Of a DNA stretch of 64,000 nucleotides, positions 59,447-64,000 are shown piece by piece. The notes beneath the pieces were generated by a model, which saw nothing but the letters and a program-made list of their open reading frames with translations, did not search any database and was not told the DNA's origin. A program made the translations under genes and the position numbers. Each line of letters begins with the position of its first letter. Positions within the stretch are counted from its first letter, which is position 1. Source of the stretch: Rhodamnia argentea (Eukaryota; Streptophyta; Magnoliopsida; Myrtales; Myrtaceae); assembly GCF_020921035.1 (NCBI RefSeq), contig NC_063156.1:28506283-28570282 (forward strand), given 5' to 3'.

Positions 59447-60470
59447 TGCATTATTATTAACTGGGTTAATAATATGAAGAACCTCAAATTCGTATACATG
59501 TGATAAATTTACTCCAAATTAATTTTTTAACCACCAAAAATCTCAAATTAGTACACTTATGACAAAGTAACCTTTCGTTACTATTAGGGAAGCATTTCCC
59601 AAAATAAAATGTTGTCTAAATACGAATTGCATTGGACATGCATTATTATTAATTGGGTTAATAATATGAAGAACCTCAAATTGGTACACCTGTGATAAAT
59701 TATCTTGAATTAATTTTTTAACCACCAAAAATCTAAAACTGGTACACTTGTGATAAATATACCCTTCGTTAGATACCGTTAAATTTTACTATCAAATTAC
59801 TGATTTGGATGACACGTGATAGTTGACGTGTATATCAATTTGAAATTTTTACTCTTCATTTGTTAGCTGCATACTAATTTTGGATTTTTCGTAGTATAAA
59901 CTCAATTTAATAGAGACTAACGGAGCACAAAATTTGTCACAGATATATCGGTTTGAGATTTTTGATGGTCAAAAAATTAGTTTGGATTAAATTTATCACA
60001 GGTATATCGACTTATAATTTTTCGTGATATTAAACCCTCATATTTATCCTTTTTTTCATGCATTGTTATTAATATTGTCAATAATATGAAGAACCTCAAA
60101 TTAGTGCACCTGTGATAAATTTATCCAGAATCAATTTTTTAATCACCAAAAATTTCAAACTGGTACACTTGTGATAAATTTATCCTTCGTTAGATGCCGT
60201 TAAATTTTACCATCAAATTGCTAATTTGGATGACGTGCGGTGGTTACCAAGTATATCAATTTGGAATTTTTACCCTTCATTTGTCACCCACATACTAATT
60301 TTGGACTTTTCGGGGTATAAACTCAATTAAATGGAAACTAACCGAGCACAAAATTTGTCACAAATGTATCAATTTGAGATTTTTAATGGTAAGAAAATTA
60401 GTTTAGATTGAATTTATCACAGGTATACCTATCTAGAATTTTTCGTGACATTAAACCTTCATAGTTATCC
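59447..60470 (+). repeat. 421-bp tandem duplication plus one partial copy
   Basis: 'ataatatgaagaacctcaaa' begins matching blocks near 59447 (partial, about 140 bp of similarity), 59638 and 60059. The last two are full copies offset by 421 bp, each ending 'attaaacc(c/t)tcata(t/g)ttatcc'. Within each full copy 'tacacctgtgataaatt' is answered by 'aatttatcacaggtata', so each unit is itself a hairpin. Confidence 0.85.
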
Positions 60471-60837
60471 TTTTTTTTTTTGCCGGAGGGGGTTGGTGGG
60501 GGGCCAAAATTGAGCATGGTCATTGGAGGACGTGACCGTGGACAGAACCCAAAGCGATTTAGTTTTCATGCGTGCGAAATTGAAGATTCCATCCTTATCG
60601 CTGCGAATTGGGAATCGGAGATGCGATACCATTACAGAAAAAGAGGAGGAAGACACGTCTTCTCCAAATAAGAAAGTGTGCCTAAAGCTGGAATCGCATC
60701 GGCCTCATCACTTGTAGTTGTAGGGGAACAGATTCCTGTGAGTGGCTATGGCCCCCGACCCCTGTACCTTGAAATCCCATTGACGGTATTAAGAAATTGC
60801 GCATTCACGAGACTCCTAGAAAATTTTCTAAAAAATT

Positions 60838-61554
60838 CTATTGATCGATTCAATTATCAATCTTTTAATTTGATCAATTTTGCCATAAATCTTTTGACAA
60901 CTATTAGTCGGGAATCATCGAGGTGAACGCCAACCGTCCTATGTGGCACGACCGATATTACTGGTGTCGAAAGATTTAATATTTTTTTTTATAAAAGATA
61001 CTTTTTAATTATTGCATTTTTCTCTCTATCTTTTTTTTTTTTTCATGATGGCGGCGAGGATACCGACGACCCTCGCTGGCCACAAAGACCTCATCTAGAC
61101 TTCATGAGGGCCACTAGCAAGGGTGTGAAGGCCCTTGCCAAACCTGAACGAGGGCCTTTGCGACCTTGCTTAAGTTGGGCGTGGGGGTTTGAGCTCGGAT
61201 CCGGCGAGGGCCTTGCGCTCTTGCTGGCAAAGCCGCGATGGCCTCACCTAGGACCTTCGTCGGCCGACGAGGGTCGCTGGCATAATGAAAAAACAAAAAA
61301 AAAAACACAGAGAAAAAAGAAAAGAAAAATAAAAATTCAAAAAAAAGTAATAGAAAATCCAATTTTTTTTTAAAAATAAAAATAAAAAAGCAATCCACGC
61401 TAGCGTCACTCGTGCCACATAGGACGATCGACATTCACGTTAACGGTTTCAGTCCAATATGACTTAATTGGCAAATTTTTGAAATGTTTAAAATTAAATT
61501 GGTCAAATTAAAAAGGTTAGTGTTGAATTGACACAAAGTTTAATAGGTTTATGG
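60838..61554. repeat. second complete member of the dispersed hairpin family, about 720 bp
   Basis: The left arm (aatcttttaatttgatcaat, gaacgccaaccgtcctatgt) is mirrored on the right (cacataggacgatcgacatt, aaattggtcaaatta). The core 61050-61275 is GC-rich with 'cgagggcc' and 'ccctcgc'-type words and is longer than that of the 57256 copy. The ends were placed by eye. Confidence 0.6.
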
Positions 61555-63497
61555 CTTTTTTTTTTTATATTTCCTTTGACAGCCATGATGGAAACTGCGC
61601 CGTCCTTGCTCGCTCCGATCGCAGCGATAACTTCTCTTCGTGATTGACACGATAGCCCGTCCCATCCCCACACTACAACTAGTCCGGCCTGGGCACGCGA
61701 GCGAGTGTTCGAACTCGACGTGCGAAGGTAAGGATTGAAGCAGAACCGCCACTTGCAGATCTGGTAAGGCAGGGTTAATACCATCAAACATCCTAAATTA
61801 TGACCATCGTAACATTAGTATCCCAATTTTTTTTGTTTCTTATTTTTGCGTCACATTAGCTAATAATTTCTCCTTCTTCTTCCTTTTTTTTTCAGTCAGA
61901 ACTCATGAAAAGTAAGATGAAAATTTGATGAAATCTGTCAGAAGAGATGCAAAATGCTCGGTTTCGCTTTGGTAAGTGGAGAAAGGAATGCACCATGGAT
62001 GCGGAATTGAACTGAAGAGGGGGATAGAGAGAGAAAGAATAAATTATGTCTCGAGTGTAAGCCCGTTGCTTGAAAGTCCAACCCAATTGAAGTCCGGCTG
62101 CGCGGAAACCCGAATCTGCGTGTGATTAGAACTTGGTTGCTGCCTTAGGTCATAATCGAAATCGAAGGCAAAACCACCAGAATCCGCATTGGAGTCAAAA
62201 GGAATTCCAATAAGTCCGACTCTTTCCAACTTATGCAAATCCTATGTTCTTTCATCTTATATAAATCACACATTCTTTTAGCATAATGGTATCCAATTTT
62301 AGCCTCAGATCAACAAAGTGACACCCCTTTGGCATTAGACAAATCATATATTCTTTCTAAGATATTCCTCATATCTTGGCTGACAAGAATGAACGTCACA
62401 CAATTTACATCCATTTGAATAATGTGATCACGATGTTTCGAGCAAAAAGAAAAGAAAGAATTTTTTCATGTGCCGGGTAAAGTCGGGTGATACCTGGTTG
62501 ACCCGACCCAATTCGTACATGAATTGAGCAGTGCGAGAGACATAGAGATTCCTCGGCTAAATTAATTTAGTAAGTGATGCGACGCTCTCAATTGCTTTGT
62601 AAACGAATCTATACGACGGCTGTGAGCCTTCTCTGCATGAATCCAACGATCCGTCTCTGCAAGAGTCTCCACAAGGAGATGTTCGAGTAAAAGATTCATA
62701 GTCAAAATGGACAATTACCGGCCGAGTCCAATGAAAGCTGTAATAAAGAGTATGTACCACTCAGACACGTTTGTTTCAAATTATCTTTCGAATCATAGAA
62801 ACCTAGTGGCACAGCATCATCTCAGATTTACCCTCCTGGCCTCCGTCAACTATTTTGTGCGTAGTCGATGTTACAGCTCTTTGATAGCGAACCCTTTTGT
62901 TTGGTCGGATACGGGGTAATGCCGTCTTAAGTCTTGAATAAGTGAGCTAAAAACGGCGTAGTTCCGGCCCAAAATTGGTCATCTTTTAGAAGGCCTCATG
63001 TATTAGAGAGAGTCCATGCGGGATTGGTCATGTTCTTGCCACCGTGAACTACTTCTATGTGGGACAATTCGGGGGCGAAACTGTACATAAGGACAAATTC
63101 AGGATAGCGGTACGATTTTGGGGTGTTAGGTAGGTAGAAAAAATGGTGGTGTGTCCAGGCGATACCAACTTAGGACTTTATGTGCTATTAGCCCTTAAGT
63201 TATTCGATCGCTCTTAAAGAATGATTGACACGTTTACAGCCAAATATTCTTAGAAACATTAAAGTCTTAGTCGCTCAAGTCAAAATGAGTAGGTGAATTT
63301 GCCTTTTGACCACGCAGGAGGGAGAGTTCCATTTCGCTTCCACTGCTCCCGCTTTCAACAAATTTCAGAAATGATATATGGTTTGCTCCAAAACACACCC
63401 AAATTGCTGTACAATAGCCATGCGATCTCATATGAACGAGTACTTAATTATTTGAGGAGAAACACGTGCAGCGGCTCGTGATAACTTCGATCCATGA
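61555..63497. other. intergenic, nothing recognised
   Basis: No frame here carries a recognisable motif. The right part probably includes the 3' UTR of the CHX20-like gene at the window edge. Confidence 0.45.
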
Positions 63498-64000
63498 TCA
63501 TACTATATCATCGATCTCTTTCGACTTGTTATGCTCGCTGCTCTCCACTTTAGACACGGGAGTATCCTCCCCATGGCCCATTTCATGCTGCTGGATCACT
63601 AGAACCGAACACGCGATGCCGTGGCTTGACGACGCCAGCACGTCCCCGACAGGACCTAGCTCCGGGTGCTCGGCCGACTGGTCCGCCAAGTCCGCCACCA
63701 TAGCCGAAGGGAACCGCCCCTTGCCCACGACTACAAGGTCATAATCTTTGCTCCGGCCGATTGCTAGGACTTGCTCGACCACGTTGCCGGCAACTTTCTC
63801 TATGTAGCCAGCCGTGCCGTCCCACCGCTCTTGGAATTCTGCGACCGCGGCCTCGTCCAGCTCCTGGATCATTAGCACGAAGAAACGGGCTTTAATTAGT
63901 CGATACTAGGAGAGTTAAGTATGCCGAATCATCAGCTCGCGTGTATAGATTTATTGGAAAAATTTGCAAGATAAAAGAAGGTACCTTTTCCTTTTGTCGA
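63498..64000 (-). CDS. 3' end of a second CHX20-like exchanger (partial)
   Basis: The last exon is 63863-63498 (121 aa and TAA). It reads ELDEAAVAEFQERWDG, AIGRSKDYDLVVVGKGRFP, AEHPELGPVGDVLASS, CSVLVIQQHEMGHGEDTPVS, matching the C-terminal cytosolic tail of CHX20. It fits my memory of the Arabidopsis tail (AEHPELGPIGDVLASS, VVQQH) better than does the complete gene at 51986-56702. Upstream the frame is closed by a TAG, but a good acceptor (TCCAG before 63863) and a donor (AAAAG, GTACC at 63984) define a 121-bp intron; 64000-63985 then ends ...RQKEK in phase, just as CHX20 has Lys/Glu before ELDE. The rest of the gene lies to the right. The same position in the complete copy has no intron. 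Confidence 0.85.

Noticed and set aside
1-64000. tRNA genes, CRISPR arrays or a bacterial-type defence system
   Set aside because: No cloverleaf A/B boxes, regular repeat-spacer arrays or prokaryotic operon layout were noticed; the window is plant nuclear DNA.

Overview
This window is nuclear DNA of a dicot plant. The genes have many short exons with GT-AG introns, the proteins are plant-specific (P-class PPR, CHX exchanger, GLUTAMINE DUMPER-like, WAT1-like), and AT-rich intergenic DNA is full of small inverted-repeat elements. Recurrent islands of 'gcgaggg/ccctcgc'-type sequence inside hairpin repeats remind me of Myrtaceae (Eucalyptus relatives). That is an impression, not a proof. No rRNA, tRNA, CRISPR or bacterial-type operon was seen.

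Layout: (1) 45-494 (+) is the last exon of an uncharacterised basic protein that starts left of the window. (2) 1634-10208 (-) is a complete 17-exon gene for the chloroplast arginine-biosynthesis enzyme ArgJ, with a broken GT47 exostosin-like fragment inside one intron. (3) 13474-13737 (+) is a small Pro/Ala-rich protein with a clear TATA box and an ACGTGTC element. (4) 16270-20875 (-) is the autophagy protease ATG4, in 8 coding exons. (5) 23956-26265 (+) is an intronless P-class PPR protein, the MEE40 orthologue. (6) 26270-40090 is an accessory stretch. It holds a GLUTAMINE DUMPER-like gene broken by a 20-bp segment, two decayed WAT1/nodulin MtN21-like copies, and between them a 1.73-kb foldback transposon with roughly 300-bp inner arms. 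It also holds a hAT-like MITE and tandem repeats. (7) 40091-44463 (+) is an UNC93-like membrane protein in 10 exons. (8) 46304-50942 (+) is an ARF-GAP of the AGD6/AGD7 type in 3 exons. (9) 51986-56702 (-) is a CHX20-like cation/H+ exchanger in 3 exons. (10) 56800-63400 is repeat-rich (hairpin elements and a 421-bp tandem duplication). (11) 63498-64000 (-) is the 3' end of a second CHX20-like gene running off the right edge.

Several neighbours match Arabidopsis gene order from memory: MEE40, AGD6 and CHX20 are At3g53700, At3g53710 and At3g53720; ArgJ and AGD7 are At2g37500 and At2g37550. The window therefore looks like one ancestral block that Arabidopsis keeps as two partly lost duplicates, with ATG4, UNC93-like and the accessory stretch lying between. 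The genes are independent housekeeping or signalling genes rather than a pathway.

All exon boundaries were derived by hand from GT/AG sites, reading frame and remembered family conservation. The coding sums close in frame for ArgJ (465 aa), ATG4 (486 aa), UNC93-like (442 aa), ARF-GAP (462 aa) and CHX20-like (836 aa).
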